Source: Chloroflexota bacterium
GTDB taxonomy: Bacteria; Chloroflexota; Anaerolineae; UBA4142
DNA length: 64,000 nucleotides
Direction: 5' to 3'
Assembly (NCBI GenBank): GCA_016219275.1
Contig: JACRBM010000103.1
Coordinates: 1 to 64,000, forward strand
The position numbers and the translations under genes are program-made. Below, in pieces: positions 16,725 through 26,127 of the stretch. Position 1 is the first letter of the stretch; each line of letters begins with the position of its first letter. The notes under the pieces were generated by a model. That model was not told the DNA's origin and made no database searches. It saw only the letters and a program-made list of their open reading frames with translations.

Positions 16725-17921
16725 TCATGCCCACGCACGTTTTATTTTGCTCACTGCTTCGGCGATGCTTTCCATATCTTGACGGTCGCCGAGCAAAACG
16801 TACTGGAACAACCACACCGCGCGTTCCGCTGCGTGCTCGGTCACGGGACAATCCGGCAACGTGGTTTCGTTGAACATGTCCGCGCGCGCGCGCTTGATTG
16901 CGTTCGTGCGATAAAGCGGAATGTACCCTGGACTGCACGCGCCGATTCCCTCGGCGCGCAACGCGTCGAGAAACTCGCGGCGCGGATGACCGCCGAACGC
17001 GCTCGCCGCGTACTCGGCGATGAACAGATGCCGCGCGTGCTGCGTGACGCGCGGATCGTCCGGCAACGCGTCGAGTCCACCGACTTGGGCGAGCAACTGC
17101 GCGAGGTAACGCGCGTTCGCCTCGCGCACTGGGACGTGTGCGGGATAGCGTTCGAGTTGCACGAGCAAAAGCGCGCCTTCCCACTCCGCCATGCGATAAT
17201 TCGTACCGACGATTTCGTGTTCGTACCACGCGCCGGTGCGCGTGCGTCCAACCGTGTGATACGACCAGCAAAATTCCGCGAGCGCCGCGTCATTCGTGAC
17301 GACGATGCCGCCCTCGCCGGCGGTGATATTCTTACTCGCCTGAAAACTGAACGCGCCGAGGTCGCCCAGCGCGCCGACGCGTTGCCCGCGCCATTCCGCG
17401 CCCCACGCCTGGCACGCGTCCTCGATCACGCGCACATTGTGGCGACGCGCAATATCCAAAATCACGTCCATGTTCGCCGGACGTCCGGCGAGATGCACCG
17501 GCATGATCGCTTTGGTTTTTGCAGTAATCGCAGATTCAATTTTTGTTGGGTCAAGGTTCCAACTTGTTGGTTCGATGTCCACGTACACCGGTTTCGCGCC
17601 GAGGAGCAAGATGACGTTCGAAGTGGCGATGAACGTGTACGGCGTCGTGATCACTTCGTCGCCCGGCTGGATGCCCAGTGCGCGCAACGCCATCTCAAGC
17701 GCGAGTGTGCCGTTCGGCACACCCACACCGAAACGCGCGTGCTGAAACTCGGCAAACTTTTTTTCGAACGCGGTGACCTGGGTTCCAACGTGCACGCCCC
17801 AGTTGCGCGAATGCAAAACCCGGAGCAACGCTTGTTCTTCGCGTTGATCGAACTGGGGCCATTCGGGAAATGGCTTAGTGCGGACCGGTGTGCCGCCGTC
17901 AATGGCGAGGGGTTGTGTCAT
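16725..17921 (-). CDS. DegT/DnrJ/EryC1/StrS-family PLP aminotransferase
   Basis: A 398-aa sugar aminotransferase of the DegT family. It has IDGGTPVRTKPFPEWP at the start, the cofactor region NGTLALEMAL, the acidic pair in VIEDACQAWGAEW and the PLP lysine in FSFQASKNITAGEGG. Such enzymes transfer an amino group between an amino acid and a keto sugar or inosose. In a catabolic operon with a Gfo/Idh dehydrogenase and two NagB-like proteins, it might work in the deaminating direction, which is inference. Confidence 0.92.
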   Translation of the reverse strand: MTQPLAIDGGTPVRTKPFPEWPQFDQREEQALLRVLHSRNWGVHVGTQVTAFEKKFAEFQHARFGVGVPNGTLALEMALRALGIQPGDEVITTPYTFIATSNVILLLGAKPVYVDIEPTSWNLDPTKIESAITAKTKAIMPVHLAGRPANMDVILDIARRHNVRVIEDACQAWGAEWRGQRVGALGDLGAFSFQASKNITAGEGGIVVTNDAALAEFCWSYHTVGRTRTGAWYEHEIVGTNYRMAEWEGALLLVQLERYPAHVPVREANARYLAQLLAQVGGLDALPDDPRVTQHARHLFIAEYAASAFGGHPRREFLDALRAEGIGACSPGYIPLYRTNAIKRARADMFNETTLPDCPVTEHAAERAVWLFQYVLLGDRQDMESIAEAVSKIKRAWA

Positions 17922-17996
17922 ATCGAATCGTCAAAGGATGAAGATTTTCGCATGAACAAATCATCGCTTTCATCCTTCATCCTTCCATTTTCATCC

Positions 17997-18878
17997 TTAG
18001 AATTTCAGCGCGCCTTCCATCAATCCTTTGGTGAACCACTTTTGCAAACCAAAGTAGATGAGCATCGGCGGAATGAAACTGATGAGCGTCGCGGTGGCGG
18101 CGACCGGGAACGTCCATTCGCCGGTGCCCGCGCCTGGGTTGAGCAAGCGGATGCCAATCGAAATTGGCATCGCGTCAATTTTGCTGGTGAACGTAAAGGC
18201 GAGCAAGTACTCGCCCCACACCGGCACGAAAGTAAAAATCGCGACGGTCACGAGCGAACTTGAGACGAGCGGAAACATGATCTCGCGGAACAATCGAAAC
18301 GTCCCGGCACCATCTATCGTCGCGGCGTCTTCCAAATCTTTGGGGATTGCGGAGAACGCCGAGCGCATCACGAAATTGCCGAGCGCGAGATGCCAACCGG
18401 AATAGGGTAGAATCAACCCGGGCAAGGTGTCAATTAAATCGAAACCGGAGAGCATTTGATACAGCGCGGGCAATGCCGTGCTGAGCGGCATCCACATTCC
18501 GATCGTCACGAGCCAGAAAATCACGTCGCGTCCGGGAAATTTCAATCTCGAAAACGCAAACCCCGAGAGCGTGGTGCACGTGACGACGAAGAACACGGTC
18601 ATGCCGGTAATGACGATGCTGTTGCGATACAACATCACCAAACTCGTCGCGCGCGTGAACCGATCCAGGACAAGTTGCAAATTCTCCAAAGTCAAGTGAC
18701 GCGGGATGAGATTCATCGGCACGACGTACGCTTCCTCGATCGGGCGAAACGCCACGCCCATCAACCAGAGGAAGGGGGCGAGACTAAGGAATGCGCCCAG
18801 GGCGAGGATGGCATAGAAAATAATTTGGCGCGGGAGCACGTTGACGCGGATGCGCGATTTTGTAATGGCACTCATCAT
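17997..18878 (-). CDS. Sugar ABC transporter permease, MalG type
   Basis: A 293-aa inner-membrane permease of the CUT1 class with about six hydrophobic segments. The EAA loop reads EDAATIDGAGTFRLFREIMFP and contacts the ATPase. It pairs with the MalF-type permease ending 6 nt upstream and the binding protein before that. No ATPase gene is present in the operon, so a shared MsmK-type ATPase elsewhere is expected. Confidence 0.92.
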   Translation of the reverse strand: MMSAITKSRIRVNVLPRQIIFYAILALGAFLSLAPFLWLMGVAFRPIEEAYVVPMNLIPRHLTLENLQLVLDRFTRATSLVMLYRNSIVITGMTVFFVVTCTTLSGFAFSRLKFPGRDVIFWLVTIGMWMPLSTALPALYQMLSGFDLIDTLPGLILPYSGWHLALGNFVMRSAFSAIPKDLEDAATIDGAGTFRLFREIMFPLVSSSLVTVAIFTFVPVWGEYLLAFTFTSKIDAMPISIGIRLLNPGAGTGEWTFPVAATATLISFIPPMLIYFGLQKWFTKGLMEGALKF

Positions 18879-18884
18879 CTTCCT

Positions 18885-19832
18885 CTAATCCATGCGATTG
18901 CGAAACCAGCGCCAACCCAGGAAGGCGACCAGCGTCGAAAAAATACTGAGCATGATGAACCAGGTTGCGCCATAACCCATCCGCCAGTTGCCATCGCGGA
19001 ACGTGATATAGTACGCTTGCAAACCGTACGCCATCGTCGAGCGCACCGGTCCGCCCTCGGTCATGAACAACGGCTCGGCGATGAGACCCAGGACTTGAAG
19101 ACGCAACACCATAATCACCAGAAAGATCGGCGCGAGCAGGGGTAGTGTGACGTGGCGCAACAACTGCCATTCGTTCGCGCCGTCAATGCGCGCGGCTTCG
19201 TTCAACTCTTGCGGGATATTGTTCAAGCCGACGAGAAATAGAATCATCGTCGCGCCCATCAAACGCCACACACTCATAATCACGAGCGACAAGAGTGACG
19301 TGTTTGGATCGCCGAGCCATCTAGTCCACGGTATCGGCAAGTGCAAAACGTTGATGAGCAGATGATTGAGCGGTCCCCAGGTCGGATCGAAAATCCACTG
19401 CCACGCGATGTACAACATCCCCGCCGGCAACACGACCGGAAAATAGTAGAGCGTGCGAAAGACCGACGCGACATTCGGTCGCCGCACACGGTCGAGCAGA
19501 ATCGCGACGATGAGCGCGATGAGCGTACTGCCCGGCACGTACATCAAGGTGAACTTGAGCGCGACGCCAAACGTTTCCCACACGCGTGGGTCTTGCGCCC
19601 ACTCGATGATGTTTGCCAGACCGACGAATTGAATGCGGTCGGGACGCAAAAACTCGTAGCGCATAAACATCATCCACACAGTCCGCGCGCTGGGATACAA
19701 GACAAACGTGATGTAAAAAAATAAGAGCGGCGCGAGAAATAGATATCCCACCTTGCCGCGCCAAATCGCGCGGAGTAAACTCGCGCGTTCGGCGCGCGGC
19801 GTAGTGACTAACGTTGCAGTTTGTGTCGCCAT
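18885..19832 (-). CDS. Sugar ABC transporter permease, MalF type
   Basis: A 315-aa CUT1 permease with six hydrophobic segments and EAA-loop sequence NEAARIDGANEWQLLRHVTL. GGAG is 8 nt before the chosen ATG. It lies between the binding protein and the MalG-type permease; a hairpin at 19852-19888 separates it from the binding-protein gene and could keep its transcript level lower. Confidence 0.92.
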   Translation of the reverse strand: MATQTATLVTTPRAERASLLRAIWRGKVGYLFLAPLLFFYITFVLYPSARTVWMMFMRYEFLRPDRIQFVGLANIIEWAQDPRVWETFGVALKFTLMYVPGSTLIALIVAILLDRVRRPNVASVFRTLYYFPVVLPAGMLYIAWQWIFDPTWGPLNHLLINVLHLPIPWTRWLGDPNTSLLSLVIMSVWRLMGATMILFLVGLNNIPQELNEAARIDGANEWQLLRHVTLPLLAPIFLVIMVLRLQVLGLIAEPLFMTEGGPVRSTMAYGLQAYYITFRDGNWRMGYGATWFIMLSIFSTLVAFLGWRWFRNRMD

Positions 19833-19851
19833 GCAACTTTCTCCAGCCCGT

Positions 19852-19888
19852 TCAGACTTCCGAAGTTTCAAAAACTTCGGAAGTCTGA
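19852..19888. repeat. Hairpin between binding-protein and permease genes
   Basis: Perfect 17-bp arms (TCAGACTTCCGAAGTTT and complement) with loop CAA. It has no T-run, so it is better seen as an RNA-stabilising or attenuating hairpin than as a full terminator. Confidence 0.8.
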
Positions 19889-19897
19889 GACACAGAA

Positions 19898-21214
19898 TTA
19901 CTTGACTTCGGCAACGCCCTTGGCGGTGCGCTCTTTCATATTCTTCAACGTCACGTCCACCGATTGATTCTGGAGAATCATCTTCTCGATCTCTTCCTTG
20001 TAGATGGGTTGCTCGACGGTGAGAAAGTATTGATTCGACGGAATCGGTTCGGACGTATCAAGCAGAGCAAGGAGCGGCGGCGCCCACGCCGGTTGTTTGC
20101 CGGAATCTTGTAGTTTCTTTTGCGCGGACTTGAACGGCACGATTTTATAGTTGCCGGGTTGCGACATTTCGACGGCGAGTGGATCCAAAAGCCCTTTGAG
20201 CATAAAGTCAATCGCGGCTTCCTTGTTCTCCGAATATTTGGGAATCATCGCGCCGAGCGTCCAGAAGAGTGTGCTTGAGCGTTTCCCTTTCGGGAAACCG
20301 ACCATCTTGACATCGGCTTCGGGTTGCTTGGCTTGAATCGCGCGCAAGACCTGGGCTTGCCAATAGATTTCCGTCGCGAGCGCGCCGGACTGGAACGCTT
20401 TCGCCGAACCGAGCGCTTCGGCGGACGATGGCGGCAAGTACGGGTACAGCTTCTTCATCAGTTCGAGCGTTTCCTTCGCGGCGGGATCGTCAAAGTTGAC
20501 GACGCCCTCCGCCGTGAACATCTTGTCGGTCTGCGTGCCCATGATCGGCAACATACTGCGATGGAGCCAGTTCCAGTCCATGCCAAAGCCATAGACCTTG
20601 TCGCCGTATTTCGTTTTGATCTTGGCGCTCGTTGCCAACACCTCGTCCCAGGTCGTCGGCGGGTTCTCGGAACCAGTCGCCTCTTTCAACATCGAGGGGC
20701 GATAGATCAAGCCGAACACATCCGACCACCACGGGAAGGTGTAAATTTTTCCATCGCCGGTGAACTTGATTTCTTTGAGCACGCCGCCGTACACATCATC
20801 CCACACACTCTTGGGAATCAGGTTGTCGAGCGGGTCCACGAGACCCAGTTTGGCAAGCGCGCCGGGTTCGATGAAGGGCGTCGGTCCGAGCAATACATCC
20901 CAGGATGCTTTTTTCTGCTGAGCTTCGAGTTGGACCTTTTGCGCGATCACGTTCCACGCTTGCTCTTCGCCGGGGATGGCAATGATTTCGACTTGCACAT
21001 TAGGATTCTGTTTGTTGTACGCGGCGACAATGTCTTTGAACTCGATCTGTTGCAAGTACTGCCCATACACGCCGAGTCGCAGCTTGCCCGACGCCGCCTT
21101 GGGTGCGGCAGGCACGCTGGTCGGCGCGGGAGCCGTTGTCGGCGTCGCGCAGGCAACCAAAATCAGACTGGCAACGATGAACAGAGCCACGATGACGAAC
21201 ATTTGCTTTCGCAT
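19898..21214 (-). CDS. Sugar ABC transporter substrate-binding lipoprotein (1)
   Basis: A 438-aa extracellular solute-binding protein, family 1. The signal peptide ends in lipobox LVAC with lipidated C22, followed by a short Pro/Thr/Ala linker. It captures the operon's sugar at the cell surface for the two following permeases. The gene has a strong AAGGAGGAG ribosome site. The ligand is not readable from the sequence. Confidence 0.93.
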   Translation of the reverse strand: MRKQMFVIVALFIVASLILVACATPTTAPAPTSVPAAPKAASGKLRLGVYGQYLQQIEFKDIVAAYNKQNPNVQVEIIAIPGEEQAWNVIAQKVQLEAQQKKASWDVLLGPTPFIEPGALAKLGLVDPLDNLIPKSVWDDVYGGVLKEIKFTGDGKIYTFPWWSDVFGLIYRPSMLKEATGSENPPTTWDEVLATSAKIKTKYGDKVYGFGMDWNWLHRSMLPIMGTQTDKMFTAEGVVNFDDPAAKETLELMKKLYPYLPPSSAEALGSAKAFQSGALATEIYWQAQVLRAIQAKQPEADVKMVGFPKGKRSSTLFWTLGAMIPKYSENKEAAIDFMLKGLLDPLAVEMSQPGNYKIVPFKSAQKKLQDSGKQPAWAPPLLALLDTSEPIPSNQYFLTVEQPIYKEEIEKMILQNQSVDVTLKNMKERTAKGVAEVK

Positions 21215-21297
21215 TTTTTCTCCTCCTTGAGATTGACTCGCTCCACTGACATTGATCCGATTTCAACCAAATGTGATTTTATTTTCCGCGCCTCCTT

Positions 21298-21960
21298 TCA
21301 CTCAAAAGACCAATAGCCGAAAAACTGGGGACGATGGAACCAAATCGGTGATAACGGATTTGGCGACCAGGCGCTGTATTCTTCAATCGGCGCGCGATCA
21401 ATGCGAAACAAGTTGACGCGCCAGACTTCGCCCGACAAGATCGCTTGCGCACCATCCGCCAGCAACGCGTGGAGAGGAATCGCCCACTCGCTTGCCCACC
21501 CGCGTGGAGTGTTGCGCGTCGCCGTTTGCCAACCTTGGCACGTCCACGCACGATCAAACGTCACCGCATCACCGCGCGCGTTTGGATTCGTCACGCGCAC
21601 ATCGTTCACCGTGTTCAGCGGATTACACTGAAATTCGAAATAGTGAATGAGATCGCCGTACGGCGCGATGAATGCTTCGACCGCTTCTTCCTGCCAGACC
21701 AAACTATCGCGCTGGGTCATCGTCGCGCGAATATCCGTGTCCGCGCAATCGAACGCGAGATAGAGCGTCGCGCCATCCCAGCATCCGCGCACGGTGGTCT
21801 GCTGTTGCGGCTCGCCGTTTCCTTGCGCGTGTTTCAACACGATTGGCAAGGTATCGCGCCACACCGGTTTTGCCAGGTCGCCATCCCTCGCCAGTGGTTG
21901 CTCCACGCGACGGCAACGATAGATGGGCAAATCGGAAAAGGAGAGCATCCGCGATTTCAT
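21298..21960 (-). CDS. Carbohydrate-binding family 9-like protein
   Basis: A 220-aa protein resembling the CBM9/DUF1083 beta-sandwich: KPVWRDTLPI near the start, TTVRGCWDGATLYLAFDCAD, EAVEAFIAPYGD and a C-terminal EYSAWSPNP. No signal peptide is visible, so it may be cytoplasmic. Its ATG overlaps the stop of the DeoR gene by one base. It may bind or hydrolyse a sugar derivative, but no catalytic role is known. Confidence 0.7.
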   Translation of the reverse strand: MKSRMLSFSDLPIYRCRRVEQPLARDGDLAKPVWRDTLPIVLKHAQGNGEPQQQTTVRGCWDGATLYLAFDCADTDIRATMTQRDSLVWQEEAVEAFIAPYGDLIHYFEFQCNPLNTVNDVRVTNPNARGDAVTFDRAWTCQGWQTATRNTPRGWASEWAIPLHALLADGAQAILSGEVWRVNLFRIDRAPIEEYSAWSPNPLSPIWFHRPQFFGYWSFE

Positions 21961-22736
21961 TACTTGTCGTGGCTCGCGCATTTGGCGACAATGCACTTTA
22001 CGCCCACAGATTCAAACTGCTTGACGATTGCGCGCGGCGTGCAATCGCTCGTGACGATGGTCGAGATCTCGGACACGTCGGCGACCTTGGTCAGATTCGA
22101 GCGCGTGAACTTGCTACTGTCGGCGAGCAGAATCGTTTGATCGGAGTGCTGGACGAATTCGCGCGCGACGAGCGCGACCGCTTCGCTGTGATTCGTCATG
22201 CCATGCTCGACCGTGATGCCATCGGTGCCGACGAAATACTTGTGCAGGCGAACGCCATCGAGCACCATCGCCGGCGCTTTGCCGATCAACTCGAAGGAAC
22301 GCGGGTCGAGATTGCCGCCGGTCAGCATGACCTGGATGCCCGGCAACGCGACGAGTTCCGCGGCGACATTGACCGCGTTCGTCACGACCGTGATGCCTTC
22401 GAGCAGACGCATGTGCAGCGCGAGTTCGGTGCAAATGCGTCCGCCGCTCATTCCGACCACGTCGCCGCGTTCGATCAATTGCAACGCCTGGTGCGCGATC
22501 GCGCGCGCTTCTTTGACGAGCACGGGCGGTTTGTGTATCGGCAACGGATTGTAACTGACCACATTGGAGAGTGTCGCGCCGCCGTGCGTGCGTTGGATAA
22601 AACGATGCTCGCTCATTTCGTTCAAATCGCGCCGCACACTCGACGGCGATACGTCGAGCAATTCGCTCAATTGCTGAATCGAAAGATCACCGTGCTCGCA
22701 CAACAGATCAAAGATTTGTTTTTCTCTGCCGTTCAC
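21960..22736 (-). CDS. DeoR/GlpR-family transcriptional regulator
   Basis: A 258-aa sugar-responsive repressor. The N-terminal helix-turn-helix reads LSIQQLSELLDVSPSSVRRD with the DeoR signature RTHGGA, followed by the sugar-phosphate isomerase-like sensor fold (VGMSGGRICTELA, VVTNAVNVAAEL). The start must be GTG at 22736, as no ATG fits; it overlaps the upstream stop as GTGA, with GAGGAG 9 nt before it. DeoR regulators typically sense a phosphorylated intermediate, here probably the product of the FGGY kinase. It is embedded in the operon it likely controls. Confidence 0.9.
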   Translation of the reverse strand: MNGREKQIFDLLCEHGDLSIQQLSELLDVSPSSVRRDLNEMSEHRFIQRTHGGATLSNVVSYNPLPIHKPPVLVKEARAIAHQALQLIERGDVVGMSGGRICTELALHMRLLEGITVVTNAVNVAAELVALPGIQVMLTGGNLDPRSFELIGKAPAMVLDGVRLHKYFVGTDGITVEHGMTNHSEAVALVAREFVQHSDQTILLADSSKFTRSNLTKVADVSEISTIVTSDCTPRAIVKQFESVGVKCIVAKCASHDK

Positions 22737-23758
22737 AAGTGGATGCTCCTCGGCGCTTGTCCCACCATGCGCGCAAAATTTTCCCAGTAGATTTTTTCGA
22801 GCGCCGCGCGCGGTAACGCCATGCCGCGCAAACGCTTGCCCGTGAATGCCATCGTCACCGCGCCAACCCCGGCAGGCAGCGGTATGTCCCAGTCCGTTTC
22901 CAAAAACGCGCGCACGAGCCATGCTTGTCCGGATTCGCGTCCCAGTTCAAACGGGACGGTTGGGTCAACGACCGGACCTGCGCCCACATCGGTGCCGTAA
23001 ATCAAACGGTCTTGATAGCGCAGGAAAAATTCGCGCGCCGCGTCCACGTTTTGACTCAATTCGAAATACCCGGCGATGCCTGGTGCAAGGTCGAACGCAA
23101 CCGAAGGATGCGCGTCTAGAAATCGCGCGGCGCGCGGCACATCGTCCCAGAAAAATAAAAAATGAGCGAAGATTATTTTCAGACGCGGATGCCGGTTCAA
23201 GATGCGTTCGGTCTCGGCGAACATGTCCTCACGCGTTGGATAGTTCGCGCCGACATACGACCAGCGTTCGAGACCGACACGCGCAGGGTCCCAAAACCGG
23301 AGCGGGTCCGCCATGTGCAGTGTGATCGGCATACCGCGTTTTTCCATCCACGCCCAGTACGGCGCGTAGAGTGCGCCTTCCAGGCGATCCGGCAAGTTGA
23401 CGTACATGACCGGCTTGCCTTCCCACATCTTGATGCCGTCGAACCCTTGCGCGTCCAGTTGCTGCGCTTGCGCGACGAGGTCATCGGCGGTGAGGCGCAC
23501 CGGCGAATAATCGAGCGCGCCGAACGCGAACGCGCGTCCTTGGGACAATTGTTTGAATCGCAACGCCTGGGCGTTGAGTGTGCTCGGATTGCCAGCTGGG
23601 GCTTGCGAAAGAGATAGCGCGTTACAACACCGCGCGCCGGTGTGTGTCAGCGTTTGCCAAAGCAAACCTGGGTCGAGGTTTGCCCAAACGTGAGTGTGCC
23701 CATCGAGGATGGGCATATCGGCAAAGGCGGTGAAATCAAAACTGGGTGCATCGGACAT
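22733..23758 (-). CDS. Amidohydrolase-family protein
   Basis: A 341-aa TIM-barrel metal hydrolase of the amidohydrolase-2 group: N-terminal DGHTHVW metal ligands, DGIKMWEG, ITLHMADP, IFAHFLFFWDD and YGTDVGAG. Family members include lactonases and decarboxylases of cyclic sugar acids. It is packed between the Gfo/Idh gene and the DeoR gene, so hydrolysis of a lactone or cyclic intermediate made by the dehydrogenase is plausible. Confidence 0.85.
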   Translation of the reverse strand: MSDAPSFDFTAFADMPILDGHTHVWANLDPGLLWQTLTHTGARCCNALSLSQAPAGNPSTLNAQALRFKQLSQGRAFAFGALDYSPVRLTADDLVAQAQQLDAQGFDGIKMWEGKPVMYVNLPDRLEGALYAPYWAWMEKRGMPITLHMADPLRFWDPARVGLERWSYVGANYPTREDMFAETERILNRHPRLKIIFAHFLFFWDDVPRAARFLDAHPSVAFDLAPGIAGYFELSQNVDAAREFFLRYQDRLIYGTDVGAGPVVDPTVPFELGRESGQAWLVRAFLETDWDIPLPAGVGAVTMAFTGKRLRGMALPRAALEKIYWENFARMVGQAPRSIHL

Positions 23759-23761
23759 TCG

Positions 23762-24781
23762 TCATTCGTCCAATGGCAACGTGACCGGCTTGCCGGTTTC
23801 GGCGGAGCGATCAATCGCGAAAACGACCTCGTGCGTTTTCACCGCATCGGCGAGATCCGGCTGAACCGGTTTATGGTTGATGATCGCGTCAACGAAATCG
23901 TCAATCTCGGCTTGGAATGGATGATGCGACGGATCGCCGCTACTGGGAGTGATCGTTGGAATCGTGATGAAATTGTTTTGTCCCGCAAACTTGTGCGACC
24001 AAATCTGGTTGTCGCGAATCGTGCCTTGATGACCCATCAAAACGATATTGAACGCGTACGGCATTTCACACTCCATAGATGCGGATATTTTGCCGATTGC
24101 GCCGTTCGCATAACGGACAAGCGCGACAACGGTGGGATCGTAATCGAAATGCGGACGCCCTTTGCCTTTCGTCGAGTACGCGCTGACCTCGACGATTTCC
24201 GAATTCACGAGAAAACGCGCGGCATCCACAGCGTGACATCCGCCCATCAAAAACACGCCGCCGGCAATTTTCCGTTGCGACATCCAATGGTCGGGCGTCG
24301 CGCGCGGTGTGCGGTGCCAGTAATCTACTTCCGCCATAAAAATTTCGCCGATCGCGTTATCCTTGACCTGGCGTTCGATAATTTTGAGCAGAGGATTACG
24401 GCGCAGCACAAACGAGACGAGCGTGCGAACTCCGGCGCGTTGCACCGCCGCGTCCATCGCGCGCAGTTCGCCAAGTGTCAGCGCGACCGGTTTTTCGATG
24501 AGGATGTGTTTGCCGGCTTGCGCGGCGGCAATCGTCTGCGACGCGTGCAGATTGTTCGGTGTGCAAATCGAAACGAGGTGGATGCGTTCGTCGCGCAACA
24601 GGGTGTCTACATCGGTGTGCATATCGCACGTGAGGTTGAGCATCGCCGCGCGTTGTTGCGCCGATTCGCGCGAGCGACTACACAGCGCGATGACTTTAGT
24701 ATGCGGATTGCGGAGGTATGCCCTGAGATGTTCCGTCGAAAGATTGCCCGCGCCAATGACGCCCACGCCGATGTGTTCCAT
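23762..24781 (-). CDS. Gfo/Idh/MocA-family NAD(P)-dependent dehydrogenase
   Basis: A 339-aa oxidoreductase with N-terminal Rossmann motif GVIGAGNLSTEHL, the catalytic EKPVAL, and the C-terminal alpha/beta domain. The family oxidises inositols, glucose, amino sugars and related compounds. It is followed within 3 nt by the amidohydrolase, suggesting oxidation then ring hydrolysis. The specific substrate is unknown; an inositol or inosamine derivative is one option given the DegT aminotransferase in the operon. Confidence 0.92.
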   Translation of the reverse strand: MEHIGVGVIGAGNLSTEHLRAYLRNPHTKVIALCSRSRESAQQRAAMLNLTCDMHTDVDTLLRDERIHLVSICTPNNLHASQTIAAAQAGKHILIEKPVALTLGELRAMDAAVQRAGVRTLVSFVLRRNPLLKIIERQVKDNAIGEIFMAEVDYWHRTPRATPDHWMSQRKIAGGVFLMGGCHAVDAARFLVNSEIVEVSAYSTKGKGRPHFDYDPTVVALVRYANGAIGKISASMECEMPYAFNIVLMGHQGTIRDNQIWSHKFAGQNNFITIPTITPSSGDPSHHPFQAEIDDFVDAIINHKPVQPDLADAVKTHEVVFAIDRSAETGKPVTLPLDE

Positions 24782-24792
24782 CCGGTTTTTCC

Positions 24793-25938
24793 TTATTTAA
24801 TAGTTTGCGCGATTACGCGGAGATTCTCAAGCCGAGTCCCATACGGAACCTCGTCGGCTGTAGCAAGGATCACGTGGCGATTATGTGTACGCCGCAGAAC
24901 GTCGCGTGTATGGCTTTGCAATTGGTCCGGTGTGCCGTTCAACAACAGGGTTGCATCAATCCCGCCGCAGAGAATCACCCGCCGACCTAACACGTGGAAG
25001 AATTCTTCAAGCGTTGTATCGCCGATGGGTGGATTGGTAAGCGATTCGATCCCATCAATGTGTGCGTCGCGCAACATGGGTAACAACGCGCGAATATGTC
25101 CGCACATGTGACACAGCAGGATTTTGCCGGCGCGATGTACGATGTCCGCATACTCGACCAGGTACGGTAGTACGTATTTTTCAAAGAGGCGTGGCGAGAT
25201 CAAACGCGTGGTCATAAACGCCGCACCCGTCATTACCGCGTATCCTGGTCCTTGGGCGATCAGGTGGTATGCTTCGCACACCCGCGTATGCACAAGGTCA
25301 AGGAGCGACCGCATCCGATCCGGTTCATCTACGAGGTCGAAAATCAATTCGGCAGGATCGCGTACACGGAACAAAGTGACGAGTGGTTGATCCGGCGCGG
25401 CGACCATACACGCGCCACGCTCACCTAGCCTGGTTTGCTTTTGGGTAAACCGATTGTAACGCGCTTGATAATGGCGCTCTTCGATCACTCTTGCTATGAT
25501 GTCGTACGCGTGCCGTTCCGAAATCAAAAACCGGGTGCGATACACCGTTTCTGCCGAACCATCGCCGGCAACCGTTTCTTGAAGATTGCCCCAGGGAGTG
25601 CGGATGCGAAAACGTGTCTCGGTATTGCTGACGCGATGCGCTTCGGTTTCGACCTGGTCATCTATGGCGTCCACTGTCGCCACGCCGGTAATAATCGCGC
25701 CGCCAACATCTTGGACGATTTCCCAAATGACGGCTTCTTGAAAATCGAGTGCATTAGGTAGCGAGACAAGCGAGGGGTATCGGTAATCGTGCTGAATGGC
25801 AAATTGTTGTTCTGCGGTGAGACGATTCCAGTAATAGGGGAGCGAATGCAAAACACTATCGCCCAACATCGGTGACCACGGCACTTGGTCAGGTTCGAGA
25901 CGGCGCCAGACTGCATCAATTCGCTCCCGCGCACTCAT
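24793..25938 (-). CDS. UROD-fold protein, first gene of the long operon
   Basis: A 381-aa uroporphyrinogen-decarboxylase-superfamily protein. Near the C-terminus LLCHMCGHIRALLPML carries the HxC metal-ligand pattern of MtaA-like methyltransferases, followed by DGIESLTNPPIGD and ILCGGIDATLLL. It therefore more likely handles a methyl, corrinoid or small organic substrate than porphyrins. I start at the ATG at 25938, the family-like beginning MSARERIDAVWRR. A strong promoter lies 67-95 bp upstream. Confidence 0.8.
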   Translation of the reverse strand: MSARERIDAVWRRLEPDQVPWSPMLGDSVLHSLPYYWNRLTAEQQFAIQHDYRYPSLVSLPNALDFQEAVIWEIVQDVGGAIITGVATVDAIDDQVETEAHRVSNTETRFRIRTPWGNLQETVAGDGSAETVYRTRFLISERHAYDIIARVIEERHYQARYNRFTQKQTRLGERGACMVAAPDQPLVTLFRVRDPAELIFDLVDEPDRMRSLLDLVHTRVCEAYHLIAQGPGYAVMTGAAFMTTRLISPRLFEKYVLPYLVEYADIVHRAGKILLCHMCGHIRALLPMLRDAHIDGIESLTNPPIGDTTLEEFFHVLGRRVILCGGIDATLLLNGTPDQLQSHTRDVLRRTHNRHVILATADEVPYGTRLENLRVIAQTIK

Positions 25939-26004
25939 CTGTCCCACAGACCTACTCCAGCGATGCGTCACCGTACACACGACGGCGACTATCGAATTGC
26001 TCAA

Positions 26005-26033
26005 ATTATAATCCAACCATGACAGAAAGTCAA
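26005..26033 (-). promoter_or_regulatory. Sigma70-type promoter for the long minus-strand operon
   Basis: On the minus strand TTGACT, a 17-bp spacer, then TATAAT. Only one base differs from consensus, about 67 bp before the UROD-like start. Confidence 0.85.
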
Positions 26034-26097
26034 TATTATTGTGCTCATTTTCTACGAATATGAGCATTGAAAGTGACAATTTAGCCCGGATATTCTA

Positions 26098-26126
26098 TTG
26101 ACATTGGCAGCCAATCATAGTATATA
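26098..26126 (+). promoter_or_regulatory. Sigma70-type promoter for the GntR/CUT1 unit
   Basis: TTGACA, 17-bp spacer, TATATA. It stands back to back with the minus-strand promoter, 64 bp apart, in an AT-rich region unlike the rest of the window. Confidence 0.85.
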
Positions 26127-26127
26127 A

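Noticed and set aside
16779-18263. Plus-strand frame of almost 500 codons
   Set aside because: Antisense to the DegT aminotransferase and MalG-type permease genes, with no domain signature.
23642-25111. Plus-strand frame of almost 500 codons
   Set aside because: Antisense to the Gfo/Idh and UROD-like genes, which have clear motifs.
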